NCBI GenBank assembly: GCA_037044905.1
Contig: JBAOKB010000092.1
Location: 1-52,684, forward strand
Length of the DNA stretch: 52,684 nt
Source of the DNA: Hortaea werneckii
Lineage: Eukaryota; Ascomycota; Dothideomycetes; Mycosphaerellales; Teratosphaeriaceae
Direction of reading: 5' to 3'
Numbering within the stretch: position 1 is the first letter of the stretch; every line of letters starts with the position of its first letter. This document shows, one piece after another, positions 10,701 through 21,140 of the stretch. Made by a program: the position numbers and the translations under genes. The notes below the pieces were generated by a model. It did no database searches. It was not told the origin of the DNA and worked only from the letters and a program-made list of their open reading frames with translations.

Positions 10701-11060
10701 CAATCTATTAGAGGGTTGTGCTTCTCTAACTAAGGTGTCCCTATTACGACATCGTAACTAGCTATGTTAACGATATCTAGGCTAACAATCTCGTAGTGCT
10801 ATTAGATAGCTAGGACTAGCGGCATTGTTTCGCTGTCTACTTCGGATAGGGATAATCCATCTGCGACCATTAACTCGTATCCGCCGTCTTTCTTTCGTCG
10901 GGTAGCGATCCCGTTTCGCTAGACAAAGCTAGTCGATATAAAGTTTCCGCTAGCTCCGGGATCGATTATAGCTTGTGTTGTGTGTCCATTAACAATGCAT
11001 TTAGTACGGAATACCGGTGCTACTAATGCTGTAGGAGCTTCGATAATGTTTACTTCCTAG
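7682..11060 (-). pseudogene. Inner element pol: protease, reverse transcriptase, RNase H, integrase, chromodomain
   Basis: Decayed but readable in order on the minus strand. Protease: PGASGNFIST near 10,930. Reverse transcriptase: VIDYRRLNEITVKNRY, then LGFIINTTRIKMDP near 9,740. RNase H: ETDASDLAIS near 9,440 and GRADALSRRSD near 9,110. Integrase: ITDRDKLF and the longest surviving stop-free stretch, 8108-8311 (LVLNNNASETTRQTPFFLNYGKTP in two short motifs). Chromodomain at about 7720-7830: EYEVEKIEDYDKKS then YLIKWKGY and ENTWEP. The chromodomain places it among chromoviruses. The catalytic YVDD of the reverse transcriptase has become YVNN (about 9886-9915), so even without the stops it would be inactive. 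Most stops are TAG. Confidence 0.88.
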
Positions 11061-11699
11061 CGACTACTCCTATCGGCAGGGATCCTTCGTTTTTTAAATA
11101 GTATCCTAGTAAGTTGGCGTCTTCGAGACAGACTTCCTAGTTAAGGGGTCCGCCTTTAGGTCCTAGGATAACCTTTCCTTGTGTCATTAATACTTTAACT
11201 CGTCCTTTAACAGTGGCTTTAATATGCCCTAGTATTATGTTTCTCCATATTGGTAGTTGCATTAGTAGTCCTATGGGTTTTAATTCCTATTGTCTTGTGG
11301 ACTTAGTTAACTTGTGTCGCATTGCCTCCAACGATATGAGGTCTTCTTAATAAGCTTCCTAGATTCGATGTAGCTCGTGTAGTCGTGCCTTAATAATCTA
11401 GATTCGTTCCCTAACGCTTCTAGGAATGTGGATTCCATCGGGTGTAACGTAACTTCTATCCGGTTGGAATGTGCTTCTAATTAGTAGTCGCTCTTGCACG
11501 TATGCTGCTGCATTATAGTTAATGTTAACGAGTCGATAGTTCTAGAACATTGCTCTAATTCGATTAAGTATGTTGTCGAATTCGATCGGGTAGAGTCGTC
11601 GTTTCCCTTAAATCTTGGGGAATATAGTTTCAAGTTAATGCATAATGAAGATCATTATCCTTTTAATGGGTTTAGATCCTTAAATAGTAAATGTTAATA

Positions 11700-13065
11700 T
11701 TTTAAGGTCGTCTAGTTCTTTATCGTCTATATATTCTTCCTCCGATGAACTATCGTCCTACGCTGCTACTATCTACGCAATCATTTGTAGTTGTTCTAGG
11801 TTCGGTCCCGTAAGTTCTAGTTTAGGATCGTTGGTTAGTAGAGATTCTTCTTCCTCTAGCAGTTCTTCTTCCTGCTCGGGGGGTGTGTTTTCTTGCAGAG
11901 TTGCGTCCTCCCAATTAAATAGTAGTAGAGACCTTCCTCTCCGGGAATTTCCTAAGTCTCTTATCTGCTATAGTAGCTAGCCTCGTATTATTACGTTAAA
12001 TTCCATCCTAGCCTTGCGTGGCTTCTTAGGATAGTAACCACTTGCTAGCTTGTCTAACTTATAGGTTTTATAGTAGTCGTCGTAACAACCCGTCTAATGC
12101 ATAGCCTTATGGTCTAGTTCCGTCTTTAGTTCCTTAACGAGTTTTAATACATCGTAGGCGCCTCGTCCATCGTTTGCTTCGTCGATGGGTTCCTTTACTA
12201 GCATTATATTAAGCTGCTCCTACAGTCGCACCTTTCGTCCGCGGCAGTCTCGTGCGTAATGCCCTATCTTGTGGCAGTTGTAGCACTCCGGTCCTTCGCG
12301 TTTCTTTCCTCTGTTGCTGTTCCCTTAGAACTTCCCTTTACCCTTAGCTCCGCGCATGCTTCTTCCTTTTAGCTTGCGTTAGATAATATCTAATTCTATA
12401 GCATTAGGATCGCGACGAGACCCTCTAGTCTAGCTAGTAGAGTTGTAGCTAGATCGTCCGCGATACTGTCTATTGTAGCGTTTTTCTATCTTCCTCTCGT
12501 AGAGCCTATTATTAATTTCGATAGCATCCTAAATTATTAGTTCGAGAGTGTCGTGAGATGCTCCTAAGCGTATAAGTTCATCCTTGACGTCGTCCTTAAG
12601 TCTAGTATAATACATGGTAAGTAGAGCCTAGTTATCCTAACTAGTCTTGCCTAAATACTCCCTAAACTTGGCGGTGTACTAAGAAGTGGACGTCTTCTGC
12701 TTTAAGTGTTAGATAACTCGGATGGCGACTTGTTTTTCGTTACTTAATCCATAGATGTTTCGAATAGCTTTGACATAGTTGTCCTAGCTATTAAAGATTC
12801 CTTCGGTGTCGATGTTCTAGTATAAGACTTCGTGTAGTCTAGGTCGAATCCATTGTTGGACTTGTCCCCTAAGATAAGAGGACGCAAGTAGGGTCTTCTT
12901 AGGGTCCTAAGTAATATTTTCGAAACGAAAGTAAAGTGCCATTTGGTTTAGCCAATCGTCGAGCTTCGATCGATCGCTATAGTAGTAGTCCGGTTTGGCG
13001 ACTTTAATATTGTTGTCGTTAGTACGCTACTAAACGCTAGTGTCTCGGTTCTCGGATGGAGCCAT
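11700..13065 (-). pseudogene. Inner element gag with zinc knuckle
   Basis: The frame opens with ATG at 13065 (MAPSENRDTSV), 39 nt beyond the priming site. A capsid-like region follows (DDWLNQMALYFRFENIT, QQWIRPRLHEV, VIQHLKQKTS, LKDDVKDELIRLG), then a basic segment and the CCHC knuckle CYNCHKIGHYARDC at 12244-12285 (C-x2-C-x4-H-x4-C), which binds nucleic acid. Downstream is an acidic segment (SSSEEEYIDDKELDD). Many TAG codons interrupt it. The boundary with pol is unclear. Confidence 0.82.
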
Positions 13066-13084
13066 TGTTGTCTAAGGTACAAAG

Positions 13085-13104
13085 TTCCTTAAGGGTGTTT
13101 AAAG
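13085..13104 (-). other. Priming site region of the inner element
   Basis: On the minus strand CTTTAAACACCCTTAAGGA follows the 5' LTR and matches the outer element's site. TTAAACAC (plus 13095-13102) is complementary to GTGTTTAA in the LTR, about 37 nt after its TATA stretch. Self-priming of the Tf1 type is inferred. Confidence 0.5.
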
Positions 13105-13509
13105 TGTTGCGACCCTACGAAGTAGTGTCACGGGTTTAGAGCTCTTTGGAACAAATGTGTTAAGACAACTAGGTTGTGGGATAACTAATTGTAACAAGGC
13201 TGTTGGTTCTCTACCTAACAGTCGGATTGCAACATAAGTTAAACACACGAACTCCTAGTAAGAAACGTGCCTAGTTATATATATAAGAGATTCGTGTCTT
13301 CATGCAACGTGCTCCGTTGCTCTATTCTTACAGATTACAGAGCGCTCTGTCGCTCTATGCCTACGGATTATAGAGCGCTCTGCTTACGTGACCGAAGGTG
13401 CTCTGTTCCTCGTGATTCTTTAGGATGTGTCTCCGCTTAGCCTTGTCCATTCCGCTAGCGTCTGTCTCATCCTAGCCAATTAAGTTCCCTGTTTCACGTG
13501 TTCGTAACA
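13105..13509 (-). repeat. Inner element 5' LTR
   Basis: 405 bp matching 6677-7081 with a handful of transitions. The AGAGCGCTCT palindromes are kept at 13339-13348 and 13372-13381. The sequence beyond 13509 (TATAG...) returns to the outer element's gag. Confidence 0.93.
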
Positions 13510-14480
13510 TATAGAAACCGTTACGGAAGAAATTAACTAGTACGAGGATAGTACCGATAACGAAGGCGATAGACAGGTTAAGATAACTAATAATGACTCT
13601 AAGGAGAACGAGACTCTATAGCAAGTTTAGGAAATTAAGCGAATAGCAGAGGAACGATACTATACTATATTCCCTTACACAACTAATAGCTAGATAATAC
13701 GCTTCGATTAAATTAAAGAATTCTGTGTAGACGTAATAACTTACTTTAAGGAAAAATAGGAAGACGAAGGAGTACTATAGATTAACAGCCTAGAACAATA
13801 GACACTAGAAGACAGTGCTAGCGAGTTAGAGTTAAGTAAAGTAGAAGACGACATAAGCAGCGACGAGGATATAACCTTATCTAGAACTAACGAGCTACTC
13901 CATTTTACGATAGATAACGCTAACGAGGCAACACAAATAATAGTTTACATCGCTCGACGATATAAAGAAGTATTCCTAAAGCTAGGAGGAAAAAGGTTTC
14001 TTTACCTATACTAGTTCGAACTCTTAATTAAGTAGCTTAGAAACATGTTCTAGACGTATTAATTAGTACTAGTATACTACGACTACGGCATAATAGTTAG
14101 TAAGAAGATTCCTATCGGAAGCTAGTTTAAGAACAACGGTTACCGACTCCCTAGTAGACAAATAGTAAGGGTAGGCATGCGAGAAGCAATTACTAACCTA
14201 CGCCGACAGTTCTAGTTTAAACAAAGCGTTTAGGATTTACTTCGACAACGACAATTGGAACTAAGTAATAATAGGTAGGTTAAAGCGACGCGACTACGCT
14301 ATAATTACGAAATAGCAAGACGAGTCCAAGTACTTACGAAAGAATTACGGGAAATACAAGTTAGTACGCGTACGACGGTACTACTAGTACTACTTTAAGA
14401 AGAATTACGAATCGAGAGTTAAGACAACGAATACCGAGAGCTATGTGCTATAGCCTAAACATTATTAGCAATGTTCCAAA
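13510..14480 (+). pseudogene. Outer element gag, 3' part
   Basis: Starting at the inner LTR edge, one frame reads IETVTEEIN, then EDDISSDEDITLSRTNELL and LRNMF*TY*LVLVYYDYG. The latter resembles the region after the zinc knuckle of the inner gag (RIRAMF*NYRLVNINY). A zinc knuckle and the central capsid are not found, so roughly the middle of gag was lost when the inner element arrived or afterwards. Many TAG and some TAA stops are present. Confidence 0.6.
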
Positions 14481-17400
14481 TTACATGTATTATAAATAGT
14501 TAGAGGACTAGGGCAATAATCGATAGCGGAGTATCTGGAAACTTCGTGTCGACAAGATATGTCTAACAAAACGAGATTGTAACTCGAAAGAAGAAAGACG
14601 GGTATTAGCTAAAGGTTGTAGACGGATCTTTATTACCCGACGTAGACAGTAAAACGATACTACTACAAATGGCTACTTAGAAGTATTACGAGGAGATTGT
14701 CCTAGATGTTATAGATATAGCTACTTACGACATCGTACTAGGCACGCCTTAGTTAAGAAAGCACAATCTAATTGTAAATTAGAAAACAGGAGTACTTACA
14801 TTTAGGGACTATAATTGTATAGTCGTAGTTAAGCCTACGCATCGATAGCGGACGATAGTAGATAAGATAAGGGAAGCTAACAACGTCGAAGAAATAGGGC
14901 TCTAAAAATCGAACTAGATCCTAGTACTAGGACTAAACTCGCACGACACCGATTAAGAAGGTCCATCGGGTTAATAGGTAGAGCTAGAGGATAGACTTTA
15001 TACACCGGCCGTTTACCCTAAGGAGTATAAGAAGTTTGCGCAACTCTTTCGGGAAGAGAAAGGTACGAATGCTTTACCTAGACATTAAAAGTAGGACTAC
15101 CGAATTACAATCTAACCTAGTAAGGAACCAACATTTAGACTAATCTATACGCTATCGGAAAAAGAGCTCTAAGCTCTACGAAAATAGTTAGATAAGAACC
15201 TAGAGAAGGGATTTATAAGAAAATTAGAATCGCTAGTAGGTTCGCTAATTCTGTTTGTACTAAAGAAAGATGGTTTACTACGTCTATACGTCGACTACTA
15301 GAAACTTAACGACATTACGATTAAGAACCGGTATCTATTACCTAATATTAGAGAACTATAGGATCGACTTATAGGAGCTACATAGTTTACGAGTATTAAT
15401 CTTAGAGTAGTATACAACCTTATTTGTATAGTAGAGGGCGAAGAATAGAAAACAGCCTATCGAACTAGATATAGACTGTTTAAATCACTTGTTATGCTAT
15501 TTAGACTTACGAACGCTCTAGCAACATGTTAAGAAATAATTAACGACATACTTAAGAAGTTTTTAGATATCTTTGTTATCGCTTACCTCGACGACATTCT
15601 TGTCTATACTAAGGGATTACTTTAAGAGCATATTGCACAAGTAACGCAAGTGTTAAAGAAACTAGAAGAAAGGAACCTTAAGGTTAAACTAGAGAAGTAC
15701 GAATTCTATAAGAAGGAAGTTAAGTTCCTAGGCTTTATTGTCGGAACTAACGGAGTACAGATTAACCCCGACAAGATTAAGTTAATTAGAGAATAGCTAA
15801 CACCGACAACCGTTAAGGATATATAGGCATTTCTCGGACTTACAAACTACAACAGGAAGTTTGTTAAGGAGTATTCTAAGATAGCAACACCTCTTACGGA
15901 ACTTACAAAGAAAGATTAACCCTTTTAGTAGACGTAGAAGCATAAGAATGCTTTTAGGTAACTTAAAGATGCCTCTACAAACACGCTAGTACTACGAATG
16001 TTTAATATAACACAACCGATATAGATCGAGACGGACGTATTAGATTTAGCTATTAGAGCATGTCTTACTTAGGAAGAGAGTAGTAAACGATATATTATAG
16101 TATACTACTCGCGCAAAATAATACCGGTAGAACAGAATTACAATATCTATAACAAGAAACTTCTAGCTATTGTCGTAGTACTAGAACACTAGAGAGTTTA
16201 CGCTAAAGGAGCACTATTACTTACGATCTTTACGGATTACAAGAACCTCTTATACTTTACTACTACGAAGGCTCTTACAAGAAGACAAGCCCGATAGTTA
16301 GAACTCCTTAGATAGTACAAATTCTACATCCGGTATACCCTAGGCTAGGACAACGGTAGAGCGGACGCGCTTAGTCGAAGAACCGACTACATAGATAGTA
16401 AACGACTAATGCATTATAGTATCCTTAAGGTTAACGAAGATAGTATATTAAGCGCTAATACAAGAGAATTTAATTATGTCCTTACGGTACTCTAAGATTA
16501 AGAAGAAGAGTTCCCTATAAGCAAAGGAAAGTTTTAAGTACTATAGAAGAAAGAAGAAGAGTGTATTCGAAATTATTATAACACTCTTAAGAATAGACAT
16601 CTAGGAATCGCGAAGACAATAAAGTTAATACAACGACACTTTAATATTCTAAGCCTTAGACAGAAGGTTATAGTATACATTCGCAAATGTATAAACTGCC
16701 AAAAGAACAAGGCATTACGACACGCTAAATATAGACATATATAGTTTAGTATACTACTAGAGAAACCATAGGACGAGGTAACAATAGACTTTATTGTTAA
16801 ACTCCTAAGATCGAGAGACCTAGCAACGTAGCAAACCTATAACTCGATACTAGTTATAGTCTGCCGACTTATAAAGTATACGTACTTTATTCCGTATAAC
16901 GAATCTATAATAGCAGTACAACTAGGACATCTAGTACTTAACAGACTTGTTCGCTACTATAGCATTCCGCAATTATTCGTTACAGATAGAGACAAGCTGT
17001 TTATAAGTAACTACTAGAAAATACTTGTTGCAGCAATAGGAATAAAATACAAGCTCTCGACAGCCTTCTACCTACAAACGGACAGACAGACTAAGCGAAT
17101 GAATTAGACACTAGAATAGTACCTACGCTACTATATTAACATAGCTTAAGACAATTAGGTATTACTATTACCTATAGTATAGCTCGCCTTAAACAACGTA
17201 GACAATAAGACAACTAGAATATTACTATTCTTTGCGAACTTTAGCAAAGACCTAAACCTTTTTAGGACACCTAAACAATATCTAAGTATAGAACAGGCAC
17301 TTAGATACACGAGGAACGTTACGGAAACATATAGAGAAATGTAACGTTATATCCGAGACGCTTAATACCGAATAACCGAACGAAATAGTGCGTAAGCTAA

Positions 17401-17830
17401 AATAGCACCTTAGCTTAAGAAGGGGGATAAAGTATACCTCCTTACGAGAAATCTTAAGACATAACAAAAAACGAGGAAACTAGATTATATAAAGGTTAGA
17501 CCGTTTTTAGTTACCAAATAGAGAGGACTAGTTAACTACAAACTCTACCTTCCCTAAGACGCTAAAATACACCTAGTATTCTATATATCGTTGTTAGAAC
17601 TAGTAGACCCCGAGACACTATACTAGGAAACCTTCTACTACTAAACATAAGAAGACGACGAGTACGAAGTCGAAAAAATTGTCGACTACGACAAGAATAG
17701 TTAGTAATACCTTATTAAGTAGAAAGGATACCCGAGCGAAGAAAACACATAGGAACTATATACTAATCTTAACTACCCGACGTTAGTACGCTAATACTAT
17801 CGGACAAAAACTGCTCCTAGGAAATAGGAT
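14480..17830 (+). pseudogene. Outer element pol: protease, reverse transcriptase, RNase H, integrase, chromodomain
   Basis: Order on the plus strand: protease (IIDSGVSGNFVST near 14,515), reverse transcriptase (LYVDY*KLNDITIKNRY near 15,285; YLDD kept at 15584-15595), RNase H (ETDVLDLAIRACLT near 16,030; GRADALSRRTDY near 16,355), integrase (CINC*KNKALRHAKY near 16,690; VTDRDKLFIS near 16,980), chromodomain (DEYEVEKIVDYDKNS near 17,655, then YLIK*KGY and ENT*EL). Both Trp residues of the chromodomain core are now TAG. Proline CCA codons have become CTA (NRYLLP, VMLF), another CpA-to-TpA change. The frame is otherwise well kept, which indicates RIP of a once intact element rather than slow decay. 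Confidence 0.88.
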
Positions 17831-18338
17831 CTATAAGTAGCCGGTTATCGAAAGGAAAAGGCTCGAAGGAAGGAAGTTCTATCTTAGTAGAAAGCTCTTT
17901 AGCTTCCTGTTCCCTAATACTTCTGTCCTCTATTATAATTACCTCTTCTATACGACTCTCGTTCTAAGATAGCTTAGACGACAACCGAGAAACCTTCGCT
18001 AAAGCTGTACTAAACCGCTTATAAGCAGTATCTAAGGCAGATTAAGCACGCTTAAGCTTATTATTACCCTCTAATAGAGTCTTTTTAATAACCTCCCGCC
18101 TCTTCGCTAGACGACGAAACTCCGATACCGTTACTTAAATATCGCAACCCTTGTTGTTAGACTAGATATAGGCACTATAGCGACCGCTTCGAACGTATAC
18201 CCGGTATATATAGTTTAACGCCTTGTAAGGCGTACACTTCGTTAGTATTACGTCTCTGTACGCTTCTACGTATCGACTAAGGTTATAACGACGAATAGTA
18301 GAAGATGGTTTATACTTTACTACACGAGAAGAAGACAT
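17769..18338 (-). pseudogene. Antisense Zn2Cys6-like and coiled-coil ORF carried by the outer retrotransposon
   Basis: Opposite in strand to the outer pol, an ATG at 18338 opens 189 codons ending in TAA at 17769-17771. It is homologous to the inner element's antisense ORF: STIRRYNL matches STIRRHNL, SEFRRL matches LEFRRL, EDRSIREQE matches EERSI*ELEQ, and both end SGS. Of the six cluster positions, the first and last are still Cys (35 and 65). The middle four are Tyr (38, 45, 54, 57), exactly what TGT/TGC becomes under RIP (TAT/TAC). Five internal stops are present (TAG or TAA). The start lies 82 nt from the 3' LTR and the 3' end overlaps the chromodomain end. It is a dead copy, but the match shows that the ORF existed before the two families diverged. 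Confidence 0.78.
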
Positions 18339-18419
18339 ATTATCTTAAGGAAGAAAGTTACGCTATTATTCTACACTAAGGATAAGCTTTAGGACGAAGC
18401 TAAGCTAGGAAGGGGGTAG

Positions 18420-18805
18420 TATTACGAACACAAGAAGTAATTAGGTAGCAAGCGAAGGAATAATAAGCTAGAACCTACTAGGCAGTTACGTAATAGAGTA
18501 CGAAGCCTCGCACGTAATAGAGCGCTCTCTATAATCTCTAATAGAGCGCTCTCTACTAATCTCTTAGTCTCTCGAGAGATTATAATAGAGTAACAGAGTA
18601 TGTTGCATAAAGATACGAATCTCGTATGTATATAGTAGGATAGGATTCCCTCGTAGATAGAGATTTGTGTTTAACTTATTGTTCTAACTTACTAATTAGA
18701 AAGAGCAATATTACTTTACACTCTTGTCTTAATACTCCTCTCCGCTAGAGACTAAACCACATAACCCTAGATTACCTAAACCTATCTATAAGATAGGTTA
18801 TAGTA
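18420..18805 (+). repeat. Outer element 3' LTR
   Basis: 386 bp matching LTR1. The first bases are TATTACG instead of TGTTACG (a G-to-A change). Palindromes AGAGCGCTCT are at 18519-18528 and 18543-18552. The TCGTT duplication follows directly at 18806-18810. Confidence 0.93.
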
Positions 18806-18810
18806 TCGTT
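18806..18810. repeat. Target-site duplication TCGTT (right copy)
   Basis: Matches 5974-5978 exactly and marks the right boundary of the outer element. Confidence 0.85.
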
Positions 18811-19354
18811 TTATTATAGTATTAGAATTTATAATCTTAGGAGAGGCTAGACGTCGACCGCTATACTAATAAGGATATATAAAGGCTAGCTTAGACAATA
18901 CTATAGGGCGTTAAGGCCTATTAAGGACCTTCCTACCTAGAAGTAGGTAGTAGATAATTTAAAAGGGCTATAAGGTAAAACTAGCTCCTTACTATTATAA
19001 TAGACTTAGAAGTTATACTATTTAGGAATCTACCTAGAAGGTCTATCTAGAGATAGCCTCTTTAAAAGTATGAAAAATAACGTACTACTACTTATATAGG
19101 ATCTATAAGTCTATCGAATATTATTAATATCTCTAGCTATTCTAAGAGATTATAGGGTTTAGACTACTATAGACAATTATATATTAGGAGTATTTAGTTT
19201 AGATAGTAGTTAGTTATAGCTTACCTACTTGCCTTCTACTATAGCTATACCCTATCTATTTAACTATATAGATTGCTAGGCTCTCTATTATATAGTCTTA
19301 CGTATAACTATTTACATCCCTATTAGTATCTGTTCTACTAGCTTAGTTAGTTAA

Positions 19355-19590
19355 ATTAAAAACCCTTTCTATCTTATTAATAAGCTTTACTTAATACCTA
19401 GGTTAGATTAATAACCCTTTTCCTTCCTATTAGTAAGCCTTACTCTCTACCTAGGTTAGATCGAAAACCTTTTCTATTAGCTAGTAAGCTTTACTTACTA
19501 CCTAGGTTAGATTAAAAACCCTTTTTCTTCTAGTTAGTAAGCTTTACTTACTATCTAGGTTAGATAGAAAACCCTTTTTCCTCCTAGTTT
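19355..19590. repeat. Tandem array, about 52-bp unit, four copies
   Basis: The core CCTAGGTTAGAT (TCTAGG in the last copy) recurs at 19397, 19450, 19501 and 19554. Each is followed by an AAAACCCTTTT-type block and a TTAGTAAGCTTTACTTA-type block. Copies differ mainly by transitions. Confidence 0.8.
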
Positions 19591-20152
19591 ATAATAGTAA
19601 TTTGTAGGCTCTTCTTAAGACAAGTATAGAAGTAATATAGCTTCTACTTTAGTATATATAGATCTAGCTATATCTTAAGAGTTTCTATATATGTAAGGAA
19701 TTAATAGGCTAACTATCTATTATACTACTTTGCCTTAGTACACTTCTTATAGACGTCGAGGAGGCGTACTACTAGATTATTAAGGAGGTTTAGAAGAAAA
19801 GTAGTAAAGTAGGCCTATATTACGCCTCTATACTCGATAGGGTTTACTATCTACTAGTTTACCTAGCAATCTCTTAGGTCGCCTTAGAGATACTATATCG
19901 CCTATATAATCTTTTATATATCCTCCTTATAAAGGTATAGAGCCTATAGGAAGGCGATATTATAGTAAAAGTATTATAGGATTAGGTAGGATAAAGGAAG
20001 AAAAAATTAGTAGAGATAAAATAGTAGATATAGGAAATTATAATAGGCTAGACTAGAATAAACCCTACTATTTAGATAAAAGTTATACTACTATAGTATA
20101 TAGGGAAGGTAGAGATAGGGGACATTATAGCTAGGAGAGAAGATAGATTAGA

Positions 20153-20175
20153 GGGGGGGGGGGGGGGGGGGGGGG
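20153..20175. repeat. 23-nt guanine homopolymer
   Basis: An unbroken run of G lies in otherwise AT-rich DNA. On the opposite strand it is poly-C. Length is uncertain, since such runs are often misread in sequencing. Confidence 0.85.
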
Positions 20176-20574
20176 AAGAGGTTTATAGGTCTATAACTAG
20201 CTATACCTAATATAGTAATATAAAGTATATAGATATCTCTTAAAGTATTTAATAATTAAGAAGTACTCTATTAAATATATATAGTATATAAAGTTATAAA
20301 AAGTTTCTATAGTAGGTAGGAGAAATTAGATGTAATAGGCTTTAGACAATATTATTATATTAAACTAGTAGAAGTAGATCTTATAAACTTTAACCTTAGA
20401 TAGTATAGCTAAGGTAAAATAAGTAGTAAATAGAGTCTAAACCTAAAAACTACTAAAGTAGTTAAATCTAATTCTTATAAAAAGTTTCTATATAAAGAGA
20501 TAAAACATACTATAACCTTTATATAGTATTATCGCGCGACGCTAAATTACTATAATATAGTAGGGCGAGGGGTA

Positions 20575-21140
20575 CTACGTAGTAGCTAGTAGCTATAGAG
20601 GCATAGTAGTATAGAGCGCTACAATAGGCTTTAGGTAATAATATTATATAAAGTTATATAAAGTTATATAAATAAGGCTAGTATCTAACGAGGGCTACTA
20701 TAAGCGAGGTATACTATATAGGAGAGATAGGGAAGTAATATATAGTAGCTAGTAGCTATAGAGGCGTAGTAGTATAGACAACTATTATAGGCTTTAGGCG
20801 ATAATATTGTATAAAGTTATATAAAGTTACGTAAATAAAGCTAATAGCTAATAAGGGCTACTATAAGTAAGGTATACTATATAGTAGAAATAGAAAAGTA
20901 ATACGTGTTATCTAGTAGCTATAGAAGCATAGTAGTATAGATAACTATAATAGGCTTTAGGTAATAATATTATATAAAGTCGCGTAACGTTATATAAATA
21001 AAACTAGTAGCTAATAAGGGCTACTATAAGAAAGGTATACTATATAAGAGAGATAGAAAAGTAATATATAGTAACTAGTAGCTATAGAGACGTAGTAGTA
21101 TAGACAACTATAATAGGCTTTAGATAATAATATTATATAA
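20575..21140. repeat. Tandem array, 163-bp unit, about 3.5 copies
   Basis: The segment AGCTATAGAG (last base variable) recurs at 20591, 20754, 20917 and 21080, exactly 163 bp apart. Each copy contains a CATAGTAGTATAG-like block, an ATAGGCTTTAG block and a TATAAAGTTATATAAA block. Copies differ by scattered transitions. Confidence 0.85.

Larger units (their letters stand above)
6677..13509 (-). mobile_element. Inner Ty3/gypsy chromovirus LTR retrotransposon, RIP-mutated, nested in reverse orientation
   Basis: The two 405-bp LTRs (6677-7081 and 13105-13509) are almost identical, with perfect TG...CA ends (TGTTACGAAC...GTCGCAACA on the minus strand). Order on the minus strand: 5' LTR, priming site, gag with zinc knuckle, protease, reverse transcriptase, RNase H, integrase, chromodomain, opposite-strand Zn2Cys6-like ORF, purine tract (GGGAAGGGAATGG), 3' LTR. 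All frames contain RIP-type stops. No target duplication is seen: the flanks are CTAGG on the left and TATAG on the right. Part of the outer gag is missing at the junction, so insertion or later recombination deleted host sequence. Confidence 0.93.
5979..18805 (+). mobile_element. Outer Ty3/gypsy chromovirus LTR retrotransposon, RIP-mutated and split by a nested element
   Basis: The two 386-bp LTRs (5979-6364 and 18420-18805) are nearly identical and are flanked by TCGTT. Without the 6,833-bp insertion the element is about 5,994 bp. Order on the plus strand: LTR, priming site, 5' gag, [inner element], 3' gag, protease, reverse transcriptase, RNase H, integrase, chromodomain, antisense Zn2Cys6-like ORF, purine tract, LTR. 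No frame is intact. Stops are mostly TAG at former Gln and Trp codons, for example the Trp positions in AT*FT and EE*KTA of the reverse transcriptase. LTR ends read TG...TA at the left copy and TA...TA at the right, consistent with an original TG...CA altered by RIP. Confidence 0.93.

Noticed and set aside
6672..13514. A five-base target duplication for the inner element
   Set aside because: CTAGG and TATAG differ by transversions as well as transitions, and shifting the boundary by one or two bases does not help.
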